Of a stretch of DNA of 64,000 nt, positions 39,460-47,619 are shown in pieces. Under the pieces are notes generated by a model. It saw nothing but the letters and a program-made list of their open reading frames with translations. It was not told where the DNA came from and ran no database searches. Positions within the stretch are counted from its first letter, which is position 1. Each line of letters begins with the position of its first letter. A program made the position numbers and the translations under genes. The stretch is from Tagaea sp965279565. Lineage in GTDB: Bacteria; Pseudomonadota; Alphaproteobacteria; CACIAM-22H2. Location of the stretch: positions 1,054,001 through 1,118,000 of the forward strand of contig OZ257249.1 in assembly GCA_965279565.1 (NCBI GenBank), written 5' to 3'.

Positions 39460-41061
39460 TCAGACGCGCAGCAGCCAGAACTGGTAGCCGCCGAACAGCG
39501 ACGGGTCGGCCTTCTCGACGGCTTCCCAGTTCGCGAGATCGGCGAACGTCTTTTCCTTCGGGAAGCGTTTCGCGTAGGCGCGTGTCGCGGGCACGTCGTC
39601 GGTGCGCCGCGCGGCCTGGCCGAGGCCGAAATCGAAGCCGAGGAAGCGCAGCGGCAACCCGTCGATCAGGCGGCGGATGCCCGCGATGTCGTAGCGATGC
39701 TCCATCACGTGGAAGCACAGATCGCGCAGCAGGCTGGCACTGTGGAAATCCGACCAGTGCGGCAGCTCGGTCTGCAGACGCTTGCCGAGCGCACCCGACT
39801 GCACGTCGGCACGGAAGGCGCGCAGGCCGGTAAGATCCGACGCGTAGCCGCGCGCGGCGATGGCCGCCCTCGCTTCGACCACGGCGGCGCGGCCGTGCTC
39901 GCCATAGAGCCCGAGGCGCATGAAGCTGCCGGGCACGCTCACCGCGACCAGCGCTTCGAGACCGGCGCGCGGATTCTCCATGTGATGCAGCACGCCGATC
40001 GATTCGACATGGCCCCAGCTTGCGCCGAGCTTCGGCAGGTCGAGGATGTCGGCCTGCGCGAAATGGATGTTCGGCACGCCGATCGTCTCGGCCTTGACGA
40101 GCCCGTAGGCGAGCGAGGCGCGCGACAGGTCGACCGCCTCGACCTGCACGTCGGCATAGTTGGCCGCGACCGTCAGCGGGTGCTGGCCCGTACCCGCACC
40201 CGGCATCAGCACGCGCAGCGGGCTGGTGAAGGCGGGGAAGGGGCCGGCGAATTCGAAGCGGCGGGAAAGCTCCGCGCGGATGTCGAAGGGCACGATGCGC
40301 CGCAGGTTGAGCCAGCGCGGATAGGGGTTCGTCTCGTACATCGCCCCCACCGCGAGGCTCGTGCGGTCGATGATCGAGATGAGCGTGGGGATGCGCGATT
40401 GCGCCGCGCGCACGTTCTCGGGCGCCGTGATCGTCGCCGCGACAAGGCCGGCAAGCTCGGGGAACATGCCGGCATCCGCGTCGAGCGGGGCGAACATCGC
40501 GCGGCGCGCAAGCCCGAATGCATCGCGGGGCAGGTCGGCGGCCGAATCGTCGGCCGTCTGCGGCCAGATGAATTCGTTGTTGTCGGCCTGCAGGGCGAGA
40601 GCGAGGACAAGCGGCATGGCGCCGACCGGCATGTCGGGCGCGCAGAGTGCCCGGCGCGCCTTGCACATGAACGCCTCGAAGACCGGGTCGCGCACGATGC
40701 AGCATACGAGCGTGGCCAGCATCAGCCCGTCGCGCGCCATCGCGAGCAGCAGGTCGCGCGCCGGCGTCTGCTGGGGATCGTCCATCCGGTACTTGCGCAC
40801 GAGCTGGGCGGTCGCGCTCTGCGACAGCGCCTCGGTGTTCGCGCCGGGGGCCGCGAGGGCCGCCTCGATCAGCCCGGCCAGGCGCGGATGGAAGGACGGC
40901 GTGCGCGCCATCTCGAGGATCGAGACGAGCCCGTCGAGTGCATCAAGCTGCTGCGGGTCGGCGGAAAGGATGGCCGCGTAGGCGCCCAGCGCCCCGTCGA
41001 GGTCGCGTGCCGCGTGCAGGCGCCTTGCCTTGGCAAGCGCTTCGTCGATTTTCTGATCCAT
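39460..41061 (-). CDS. SAM-dependent methyltransferase with N-terminal helical repeat domain
   Basis: 533 aa. Residues 1-250 are helical, with a TPR-like start (EALAKARRLHAARDLDGALGAYAAIL). A class I methyltransferase domain spans about 265-440: VLMPGAGTGQHPLTVAANY, VEAVDLSRASLAYGLVKAE, FAQADILDLP and ESIGVLHHMENPRAGLEAL. The C-terminal about 90 residues are extra. This architecture is often encoded beside TPR/OGT glycosyltransferases and may methylate a glycan or glycoprotein, which is inference. The start lies 36 bp from the divergent holA start. Confidence 0.85.
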   Translation of the reverse strand: MDQKIDEALAKARRLHAARDLDGALGAYAAILSADPQQLDALDGLVSILEMARTPSFHPRLAGLIEAALAAPGANTEALSQSATAQLVRKYRMDDPQQTPARDLLLAMARDGLMLATLVCCIVRDPVFEAFMCKARRALCAPDMPVGAMPLVLALALQADNNEFIWPQTADDSAADLPRDAFGLARRAMFAPLDADAGMFPELAGLVAATITAPENVRAAQSRIPTLISIIDRTSLAVGAMYETNPYPRWLNLRRIVPFDIRAELSRRFEFAGPFPAFTSPLRVLMPGAGTGQHPLTVAANYADVQVEAVDLSRASLAYGLVKAETIGVPNIHFAQADILDLPKLGASWGHVESIGVLHHMENPRAGLEALVAVSVPGSFMRLGLYGEHGRAAVVEARAAIAARGYASDLTGLRAFRADVQSGALGKRLQTELPHWSDFHSASLLRDLCFHVMEHRYDIAGIRRLIDGLPLRFLGFDFGLGQAARRTDDVPATRAYAKRFPKEKTFADLANWEAVEKADPSLFGGYQFWLLRV

Positions 41062-41097
41062 CGCGCGCACGCTTAGCAAACTGCTATCATCGGCGCC

Positions 41098-42129
41098 ATG
41101 AAGATCGACGGGCGTGGAATCGCCGGATTCATCAAGCGGCCGGACCCGGCCGCCCGCGTGGTGCTGGTCTTCGGCCCCGACGCCGGCCTCGTGCGCGAGC
41201 GCGCCGAGGCGATCGCGCGTACGGCCGTGCCCGATCTCGCCGACCCGTTCGCGGTGGCCGAACTCTCGCCCGACACGCTGAAGGACGATCCGGCCCGCCT
41301 GTCCGACGAGGCGGCCGCCATCCCGATGCTGGGCGGCCGACGGCTGGTCCGCGTGCGCGGGGCGGGTACGGAATCGCTCGCCGCGGTCAAGAACCTGCTC
41401 GACGATCCCAAGGGCGACGGGCTGGTCGTGATCGAGGCTGGCGAACTTGAAAGCAAGTCCGCCCTGCGCAAGCTGTGCGAGGCGGCCGACAACGCCGCGG
41501 CGATCGCCTGCTATCGCGACGAGGGGGCCGATCTTTCGCGCACGATCGCCGACAGCCTCGCCGCATCCGGCATTTCCGCCGATTCCGACGCGCTCGAATG
41601 GCTGGCGATGCGCCTTGGCGGCGACCGCGCGATCACGCGCAGCGAGATCGAGAAGCTGTCGCTCTATGTCGGGGCCGGCAAGCGCGCCAGTGTGGAGGAC
41701 TGCATCGCGATCATCGGCGATTCCGCCGACATCGATCTCGACGACGTCATCCGCGCCACGGCCGGCGGCGACATGACGTCGCTCGACCGCGCCTATTCGC
41801 GCGTGTCGGCCGAGGGCGACAGCTCGATCGGCGTGCTGCGCATGGTGTCGCGCCATTTCCAGCGCCTGCAGATGGCGCAGGGCGAGATGGCGCGCGGCCT
41901 CGATGCCGACGCCGCGATGGGCAAGCTGCGCCCGCCGGTCTTCTGGAAGGAAAAGGCGCCGTTCAAGACCCAGCTTGCCCGCTGGCCGCTGCCGCGCCTG
42001 ACCGCCGCGCTGGAACGGCTGCTGGAGGCCGAGATCCAGTGCAAGTCGTCGGGCATGCCGGCCGAGCTGGTCGCCCAGCGCTGCCTGATGGCGCTGGCCC
42101 AGATGGCCGCCCAGGCCGCCCGCCGTTAG
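41098..42129 (+). CDS. holA: DNA polymerase III subunit delta
   Basis: 343 aa. HolA is the clamp-loader delta subunit that opens the beta clamp. The AAA-like N-terminal region (VVLVFGPDAGLVRERAEAIA; IPMLGGRRLVRVRGAG) and the helical collar with the family signature RMVSRHFQRLQMA and RWPLPRLTAALERLLEAEIQCKSSG are visible. It belongs to the ancestral leuS-lptE-holA-parB neighbourhood. A reduced intergenic space (36 bp) to the divergent methyltransferase means its promoter overlaps that gene. Confidence 0.94.
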   Translation: MKIDGRGIAGFIKRPDPAARVVLVFGPDAGLVRERAEAIARTAVPDLADPFAVAELSPDTLKDDPARLSDEAAAIPMLGGRRLVRVRGAGTESLAAVKNLLDDPKGDGLVVIEAGELESKSALRKLCEAADNAAAIACYRDEGADLSRTIADSLAASGISADSDALEWLAMRLGGDRAITRSEIEKLSLYVGAGKRASVEDCIAIIGDSADIDLDDVIRATAGGDMTSLDRAYSRVSAEGDSSIGVLRMVSRHFQRLQMAQGEMARGLDADAAMGKLRPPVFWKEKAPFKTQLARWPLPRLTAALERLLEAEIQCKSSGMPAELVAQRCLMALAQMAAQAARR

Positions 42130-42186
42130 GAATTAACGGCAAATTTAGCGAAATCTTTACGTTTTGGCCTTTATGCTCGTCGAATC

Positions 42187-43113
42187 ATGAGCATCGGGCC
42201 GTTTCGAGCCGTCGGACAGATCGACAATGTACCGCGCGGCGCCTCGCGCGAGGTGGTCGACGCGATCCGCGACGCCAGCCAGCGCAGCGGCGTCGACTTC
42301 AAGTACATGCTCGCCAAGGCCCAGACCGAATCGAGCTTCGATCCGCGCGCCAAGGCGCGCACCTCGTCGGCCTCGGGCCTCTACCAGTTCATCGAGAGCA
42401 CGTGGCTCAACACCGTGCGCCAGCATGGTGCGAAACACGGGCTTGGCGACGCCGCCGCCCAGATCGAGGACGATTTCGCCGGCAATCCGCGCGTGCGCGA
42501 TCCGGCCACGCGCCGCTCGATCCTCGACATGCGCTTCGATCCGAAGACCGCCAGTGCCATGGCCGCGGAGTTCGCCAAGTCGAACCACGCGCAGCTCGAG
42601 AACGCGCTGGGCTCCGGCGTCAACTCGACCGATCTCTATCTCGCGCACTTCCTGGGGGCGGGTGGGGCCACGCGTTTCCTCGCGAGCCACCGCAACGATC
42701 CGCAGCGCGTCGCGGCCGCACAGTTCCCCGAAGCCGCCGCCGCCAATCGCGGCGTGTTCTACGATCCGCAGTCGGGCCGTGCCCGCACGCTCGGGCAGGT
42801 CTACGATTTCTTCGCGAAGAAGATGACCGGCGAGATCGCCACGGTCGACGCGACGACGGCCGAAGAGCTGCCGGCAGCACCCGCGATGGGCCCGCGCAAG
42901 ACGAAGCCCGAGCTGCCGGCGCAGCTCCAGGCGCTCGCCGCACAGTTCGGTCTCAAGGGCGCTTCGCTGAAGCCCGAAACCATCATGGCCATGGCGCTTC
43001 TGGCCGAGCCGCTCGTCGCCTCGGTGCGCGGCGGCAACTCGCTGTTCGATCAAGGCGGCAAAGCAAGCCGCGTGGGTGCGGGCAAGGTGTTCAACCCGGA
43101 TATCGGAATCTAG
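42187..43113 (+). CDS. Lytic transglycosylase (SLT domain) protein
   Basis: 308 aa. The SLT domain spans about 28-175: catalytic Glu is E48 (AKAQTESSFDP), followed by SASGLYQFIESTWL, the GLMQ-like motif, and DLYLAHFLGAGGATRFL. No N-terminal signal peptide is visible, so export may need a dedicated route such as a flagellar or secretion apparatus, or it may have a non-classical start. The C-terminal about 90 residues are Pro/Ala-rich with no known domain. It cleaves peptidoglycan glycan strands. It follows holA by 57 bp. Confidence 0.88.
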   Translation: MSIGPFRAVGQIDNVPRGASREVVDAIRDASQRSGVDFKYMLAKAQTESSFDPRAKARTSSASGLYQFIESTWLNTVRQHGAKHGLGDAAAQIEDDFAGNPRVRDPATRRSILDMRFDPKTASAMAAEFAKSNHAQLENALGSGVNSTDLYLAHFLGAGGATRFLASHRNDPQRVAAAQFPEAAAANRGVFYDPQSGRARTLGQVYDFFAKKMTGEIATVDATTAEELPAAPAMGPRKTKPELPAQLQALAAQFGLKGASLKPETIMAMALLAEPLVASVRGGNSLFDQGGKASRVGAGKVFNPDIGI

Positions 43114-43163
43114 GCCGCTATCCGAGCCGACGTCTGTCCGCCCGAAAAGTGGGGGAGACGATC

Positions 43164-43403
43164 ATGAGCGTATCCTGTGCCGTAGGCGCCTGGGCGATGA
43201 TGGCCCTTGCGATGGACAAGGCGGACGAAATGAAGTTCGCCTGCTACCCGGACCGCAAGACCTGCGTGGAAATGATGGAAGGCCTCGCGCGGCGCACCAA
43301 GCGCGGCTTCGACAACGGCGTCGTCGGCTGCCGCTTCGAGCGCGACGCGGTCGTGGGATCGGCGAAACTGCCGGAGACGGCGGGGATCACGCAACAGCGT
43401 TGA
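43164..43403 (+). CDS. Small protein of unknown function (79 aa)
   Basis: The ATG is preceded by a strong GGGGGAG at about 9 nt. The product has a hydrophobic N-terminus (VSCAVGAWAMMALAM), five Cys residues in total and a basic, charged middle (LARRTKRGFDNGVVGCRFERD). The pattern FACYPDRKTCVEMMEGL...VGCRF suggests a disulfide-bonded small exported or membrane-associated protein. I recognise no family. Confidence 0.6.
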   Translation: MSVSCAVGAWAMMALAMDKADEMKFACYPDRKTCVEMMEGLARRTKRGFDNGVVGCRFERDAVVGSAKLPETAGITQQR

Positions 43404-43444
43404 TCGCCGGTTGACTTGCGCTACTTCAACTAACTAGCGGCGCG

Positions 43445-44143
43445 CTATTCAATCTTTGCGCTTTTTTGAAGATTGTGGCGCACACACAAGAGCTGAACAT
43501 TCTCTGCCGTTAGAGACGTGCCGCCGCGCGAGTAGGGCACAACGTGATCAAAGTGGAGTTCATCGCTTGCGCCGCACTTCGTGCAGCGTCCTTGGTCTCG
43601 CTTCCAAACTTCTAGCTTTACCGAAGCCGGGATTATGCGTTGTCGCGATATCGCAAGTTTCCTGGTTTCAACTGCACCCAAGCGCTGATCTTCGGCTTCA
43701 ACGGCAACTAACTTAAACTTAAATACAGAGCGCTTATCGACTTGTTCTTGCCAAACATCGACTAGCCGGAAATAGCCGTTATCGCTCCAGATTCCGCCGC
43801 GGATTTTTTCATAGACGCGAACTAAATCCGCGTCCTTCTCACTTGCTTTGTATTTCCGCGCGGCAGCGGCGAATTTGCCATTCTCTGTCGGCTTGCCTGA
43901 CGGAAGGAACTCGGGCTGATCGACGAGCTTTGGATGGGGCGCACCCTTTCGCCGCGCCATGTCATGGCCTTCGTAAACAAGGACTAGCCCATCATCTTCG
44001 ATTCGATCGGCATAGGGGGCGTCAGGTCTCAGTGACATTAGAATCACGGAGTGGCGACCATTGAGCCGAAAATTCATTCCGCGCTGAAGGCTAACGCCTT
44101 CAATTTGGCACATCTCAATGTAGCTAATTACTTGGCCGCGCAA
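43445..44143 (-). CDS. SRA/PUA-like domain plus HNH endonuclease (modification-dependent restriction enzyme candidate)
   Basis: 232 aa from TTG 44143, with GAGGA about 6 nt upstream. Residues about 10-150 match the SRA-YDG-like module fused to HNH nucleases (LQRGMNFRLNGRHSVILMSL, DGLVLVYEGHD, VRVYEKIRGGIWSDNGYFRLVDVW). Residues about 185-230 are an HNH domain: CTKCG, HFDHVVPYSRGG and LLCVRHN supply the structural cysteines and catalytic His. Such fusions cut DNA carrying modified cytosine. No methyltransferase partner is present, as expected for a type IV enzyme. Base composition is clearly lower in GC than all neighbours, indicating recent transfer. Confidence 0.85.
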   Translation of the reverse strand: MRGQVISYIEMCQIEGVSLQRGMNFRLNGRHSVILMSLRPDAPYADRIEDDGLVLVYEGHDMARRKGAPHPKLVDQPEFLPSGKPTENGKFAAAARKYKASEKDADLVRVYEKIRGGIWSDNGYFRLVDVWQEQVDKRSVFKFKLVAVEAEDQRLGAVETRKLAISRQRIIPASVKLEVWKRDQGRCTKCGASDELHFDHVVPYSRGGTSLTAENVQLLCVRHNLQKSAKIE

Positions 44144-44236
44144 ATTCGATCCTCAAGAATGCAGAAGCATCATGAGGAACTGAATACATCTGTAGGTAAA
44201 ACTTCAATTGGAATTTAGTGAGTCGACCTAGTTAAC

Positions 44237-45130
44237 TCACTTTATTGCTGCCAGCTCCGCCTCCAGCGCGATCACGTGCGCGATCAGCTCGTCGGCGACG
44301 CGCAGCTGGTAGTCGTCGAAGGCGCCGGCGGGGGCGCGCAGGTCGGGCGTGGGATAGATGCCCTGGCGCCAGAGCAGGCGCTTGAAGAACAGGATCGATG
44401 TCTCGAGGCTCTGGTTCGAGAAGGCGAGGACCGGCAGCAGCCGGCGGAACAGCGCGATGGCGCCGTCGCGGTCGCCGGCCGCGTAAAGCTTCAGGATCGC
44501 GACATAGACGATGTTGAACGCCGTCGGCATGAACGCGTCGACGTCGCGGTCGAGTGCTTCGATCAGCTGCATGACCGCCCAGCCGCCCGACACGTGCGCC
44601 CGGCCGCCGGTCGCCTGCTTCAGCGCCGTGTATTTGTGGCCGGCATTCGCCGTCTCGATCTTCAGATAGCGGAACGCGTCGACCGCCTCGAACGCGGCGA
44701 GGATCGCCGGCAGCGGTGCGCCCGATCCGCTCGCGTCCCAGTCCTGGACCATGACCGGCTTTCCGGCCGCGCGCGCCACGCCGGCGATATCGGCGACGTA
44801 TTGCGCCTGCGATTCGTACGGCATGTTCACCAGCACGATATCGCAGCCCAGTTCGGCGAGCCGGCCGGCATGGCGGCAGCGTTCGTCCTGCGTGGGTGCA
44901 GATGCGCCGCCGACCACCGACGCGCGGCCGCCGGCCGTGGCCACGACCGTGCGCACGATCGCGTCGCGTTCGTCGGGCTGCAGCTTCTGCACCTCGGCCG
45001 CGAGGGCCGGCACGAGGAAACCGACCACGCCCGCGTCGAGGGCGACCTGAACGTGGCGTTCGAGGCCCGCGAGCGCCACGCTGCCGTCGGCAGCGAAAGG
45101 CGTGTTGAGCGACGTGACGATTCCCTTCAC
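44237..45130 (-). CDS. Dihydrodipicolinate synthase/N-acetylneuraminate lyase family protein, atypical
   Basis: 297 aa TIM-barrel protein of the DapA family. The Schiff-base lysine is K157 (FRYLKIET) and a Tyr is at VNMPYES. The canonical GxxGTTGE phosphate/pyruvate-binding motif is replaced (GFLVPALAAEVQ), and the usual YN.P. segment reads QDWDAS. This is therefore unlikely to be the lysine-pathway DHDPS; an aldolase or hydro-lyase on another alpha-keto acid is more likely. Its ATG overlaps the stop of an orphan receiver protein. Confidence 0.82.
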   Translation of the reverse strand: MKGIVTSLNTPFAADGSVALAGLERHVQVALDAGVVGFLVPALAAEVQKLQPDERDAIVRTVVATAGGRASVVGGASAPTQDERCRHAGRLAELGCDIVLVNMPYESQAQYVADIAGVARAAGKPVMVQDWDASGSGAPLPAILAAFEAVDAFRYLKIETANAGHKYTALKQATGGRAHVSGGWAVMQLIEALDRDVDAFMPTAFNIVYVAILKLYAAGDRDGAIALFRRLLPVLAFSNQSLETSILFFKRLLWRQGIYPTPDLRAPAGAFDDYQLRVADELIAHVIALEAELAAIK

Positions 45131-45570
45131 GGCGTTTCTTTCGCGGGCGGCAGGGCTTTCGCCATGCGCGCGACGGCGTCGGCGAGCCGGTCGACCGCGA
45201 TCGGCTTGGCGAAGGTGCCGAGAAGATCGAGGCCGTAGGCCATCGTCAGCTTCGTCGCGGCCTCGCGCACGGTCTCGTCCGCACCCGACAGGATCAGCAC
45301 GGAACCGCGGAAACGGCGCTGCGCCACCGCGCGCAGGAACTCGATCCCGTCCATGTCGGGCATGTTAAGATCGCACACGAGCAGTACGGGTGCATCGCCC
45401 AGATCCGAGACGGTGCGCAGCGCCAGCGGGGCGGACAGGCAGCTATGGACGCGCCCGATGCCGATCCGGCCGAGGGCCTTTTCCATGAAGCGGAGCGCGA
45501 ACGAATCGTCGTCGACGACCACGGCGGTGATGGCCGAAAGCCCGGCGGCGTCCGGTCGTGCGTTGTCCAA
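45127..45570 (-). CDS. Single-domain response regulator (CheY-like receiver)
   Basis: 147 aa, a receiver only. The acidic cluster DDD is at 20-22, phospho-acceptor D67 lies in CDLNMPDMDG, the Ser switch is at LILSGAD (S95) and the invariant Lys is K122 (FAKP). All key residues are intact, so it should be phosphorylated. It has no output domain, so it probably relays phosphate or binds a partner. No kinase is adjacent; a PAS kinase is encoded about 10 kb away at 55.2-57.1 kb. It overlaps the DapA-like gene. Confidence 0.9.
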   Translation of the reverse strand: MDNARPDAAGLSAITAVVVDDDSFALRFMEKALGRIGIGRVHSCLSAPLALRTVSDLGDAPVLLVCDLNMPDMDGIEFLRAVAQRRFRGSVLILSGADETVREAATKLTMAYGLDLLGTFAKPIAVDRLADAVARMAKALPPAKETP

Positions 45571-45651
45571 GCCTCACCCATCGGCGGAATGCGTACGGCG
45601 CATTCTACGACGGACCGGGCGTCGGAAAACCCGAATTTAGTGCGCGGCGTG

Positions 45652-46302
45652 CTACTCGCCGACGCCGACCACGTCGACGAGACCTTCGCGGATCGCGTCG
45701 GCCAGCGCGTCCATGCCCTTGGAGAGTTCCTCGTGCGCGCGGCGCAGGGCGGAAAGCTCCTCGACATTCGCGCGGCCGACCGGCGAGCGGTTGGCGCCGA
45801 GATCGACGATGCAGGCGAGATAGCGCGCGCGGGCGCGCGCGGAATGCTGGATGGCCTGCTCGACCTCGCGCGTGCGCACGCGCGTGACGATCTCGCCGAC
45901 CGCCTTGGCCTCTTCGGTCTTCGCGAGATGTTCGATGGTCTTCAGGAATCGGCCACGGCTCATCGGCTCCATCGCGTCGGGCATGCGGCGCGCGGGCACC
46001 TGCGGCTTGGGCTGGACCTGTGCCGAACCGCCGGCGGGGGCGGCCCCGCGCGGAACGAGGTTGGTCGACGCGACGGCAAGCTGCGGGCGGGCGGTGGCCG
46101 GGCGGGGTGCCGGGGCCACGGGTGCGGGAGCGGGTGCCGCCGACGTCACGGGCACCAGGCGCGGCTCGATCCGGCTGCCCTCGGTTCCGGAGAACAGCGA
46201 GCGGCGGGCGGGCTGTGCCTGTGCCGCTTCGGGCTGGTTCTGGGACGCGAGGTTGAACAGGCCCTTGTGGGACGGCAGGTCGGCGGTGGCGGCTTGCGAC
46301 AT
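45652..46302 (-). CDS. Uncharacterised protein with Pro/Ala-rich linker and helical C-terminus
   Basis: 216 aa from ATG 46302; upstream ATGs would extend it without coding support. The N-terminal about 110 residues are low-complexity (APAPAPVAPAPRPATARP). The C-terminal about 100 are helical, acidic/basic (RFLKTIEHLAKTEEAKAVGEIVTRV) and end DAIREGLVDVVGVGE. No family recognised. It lies upstream of the receiver gene on the same strand with an 80-bp gap, so the two may form a small signalling unit. Confidence 0.65.
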   Translation of the reverse strand: MSQAATADLPSHKGLFNLASQNQPEAAQAQPARRSLFSGTEGSRIEPRLVPVTSAAPAPAPVAPAPRPATARPQLAVASTNLVPRGAAPAGGSAQVQPKPQVPARRMPDAMEPMSRGRFLKTIEHLAKTEEAKAVGEIVTRVRTREVEQAIQHSARARARYLACIVDLGANRSPVGRANVEELSALRRAHEELSKGMDALADAIREGLVDVVGVGE

Positions 46303-46566
46303 GGTGCTCGGCTCCGGAACGCGTTGAGGTTCTTCTCCGGAATCCTTCGCAAGCCGCGCGCCAACCTTGAAATCGATCAATTTCAATCGGTTAGATACGT
46401 TCCGGATCGCCCGATGCCCGGCAGAAACGGTCCCGGGCGGCATTAACTGCCGGGCCCCGGTGATGCCGGTCACTGACGCGGCCGGTCGCACGCTGTTACA
46501 CGCGCTTCCTTGAGATGCAACTTCCGGCACTCAATAGTCGGCCCCACAAACTTACCCCCCGAATCC
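46303..46566. promoter_or_regulatory. Divergent intergenic region
   Basis: 264 bp without a gene, between the Pro-rich protein gene (minus) and the membrane protein gene (plus). It is slightly AT-richer around 46365-46400 (TTTCAATCGGTTAGATACG). It must contain both promoters; no unambiguous hexamers were found. Confidence 0.4.
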
Positions 46567-47619
46567 ATGAAACCCGCACCCGCCGTCCGACCCTTCGCGT
46601 GGCCGCTGCTTGCCGTGCTGCTGGCGATCTATGTCGTCGCGGAGGCGGCGTTCAACATCCGTCTCGTCGATACCGTGGCCGCCGCGGAGATCGACCCGGA
46701 CGAGCTCGACGAGCTGACCACGCTGGGCAAGCTGTCCGGCGCGTTCGGGCTGATCCTGTTCGCACTTCGCCCCGCACTCCAGCGCGTGCGCCGGCTGCGC
46801 GTGTGGCACGCGGGCGTTTTCCTTGCCGCGTGGGCGGCGGCCTATGGCGGCCTGACGCTCGTCTACGAGACGGTCCTCGACCGCGTGCCGGTCGAAACGC
46901 AGTACGAGGCGTTCCATCTGGCGCTGTACCGCGAGGCGGTGTTCGCGGGCCTGGTCGAGAATCCCGACCTGCGCGCGCGCGAAGGCGAGCTGGAGGATTC
47001 GCACCGCCTGGCGCTCGTCAATCTCGCGGCACGCCTGACCGGCGACAAGCCGGAGATCCTCGCGATGCGCGACTGGCTGGCGCGCGGCGAGATGGCGCGG
47101 CTGGAGGGCGTGGCGCTCGAACCGCGCGCCGAGGCGGCCCTTGCGCGCGCGCGCGACGCCGGCGACGGCACGCTGCGCAACGCGACGGCCGCGATGTTCC
47201 TGCCGCCGATGTCGATGACGCTGTCGCTGCTGGCGATCGTCGCGAATCTGGGCGCGCTTGCAGCCCTCGTGCTGGCGCGCGCGCGGCGCCGGCGCGTGCG
47301 CCGGCTGGCCGCGATGGTGCCGCTGCTCGCCGTCGCCCTCTTCCTCGTCGCCGCCGACCGGCCGCCCTTCGCCGCCGACAGCGCCAACTTCCATCTCTAT
47401 ACGCAGCTCGAAAACCGGCTCGGAATCGTGGGCTGGATCTGGGGACGCGCGATCAACGGCGAGGCCGCGATCCTGAAGATGTCGGCCGACGCGATGGCGT
47501 CGCCCGCGAACTGGCGTTCAGCGGGGCTTGCGTTCGAGCCGGGCCAGCAGGTCGTCGAACTGGTCGAGCGAGCTGTAATGCAGCACGAGCTCGCCCGCAC
47601 CGCCCTTGCGGGGCCGTAG
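46567..47619 (+). CDS. Multi-pass membrane protein of unknown function
   Basis: 350 aa from ATG 46567. Hydrophobic segments occur at about 10-30, 60-75, 83-102, 215-238 and 247-265, with an extended soluble loop at 105-210 rich in Arg/Glu/Ala. No family recognised. The last 34 codons lie antisense to the 3' end of parB (102-bp overlap). The C-terminal part after about residue 315 (RSAGLAFEPGQQVVELVERA...) may therefore be an extension acquired by loss of an earlier stop. Confidence 0.65.
   Translation: MKPAPAVRPFAWPLLAVLLAIYVVAEAAFNIRLVDTVAAAEIDPDELDELTTLGKLSGAFGLILFALRPALQRVRRLRVWHAGVFLAAWAAAYGGLTLVYETVLDRVPVETQYEAFHLALYREAVFAGLVENPDLRAREGELEDSHRLALVNLAARLTGDKPEILAMRDWLARGEMARLEGVALEPRAEAALARARDAGDGTLRNATAAMFLPPMSMTLSLLAIVANLGALAALVLARARRRRVRRLAAMVPLLAVALFLVAADRPPFAADSANFHLYTQLENRLGIVGWIWGRAINGEAAILKMSADAMASPANWRSAGLAFEPGQQVVELVERAVMQHELARTALAGP

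Noticed and set aside
44217..44241. AGTGAGT...ACTCACT inverted repeat next to the SRA-HNH island as an attachment site
   Set aside because: The stem is only 7 bp with an 11-nt loop, has no direct-repeat partner at the other flank near 43.4 kb, and no integrase gene is present.
44237..45130. Lysine-pathway dihydrodipicolinate synthase (dapA)
   Set aside because: The family fold and Schiff-base Lys are there, but the conserved GTTGE region is replaced, so a specific DapA label would be over-annotation.
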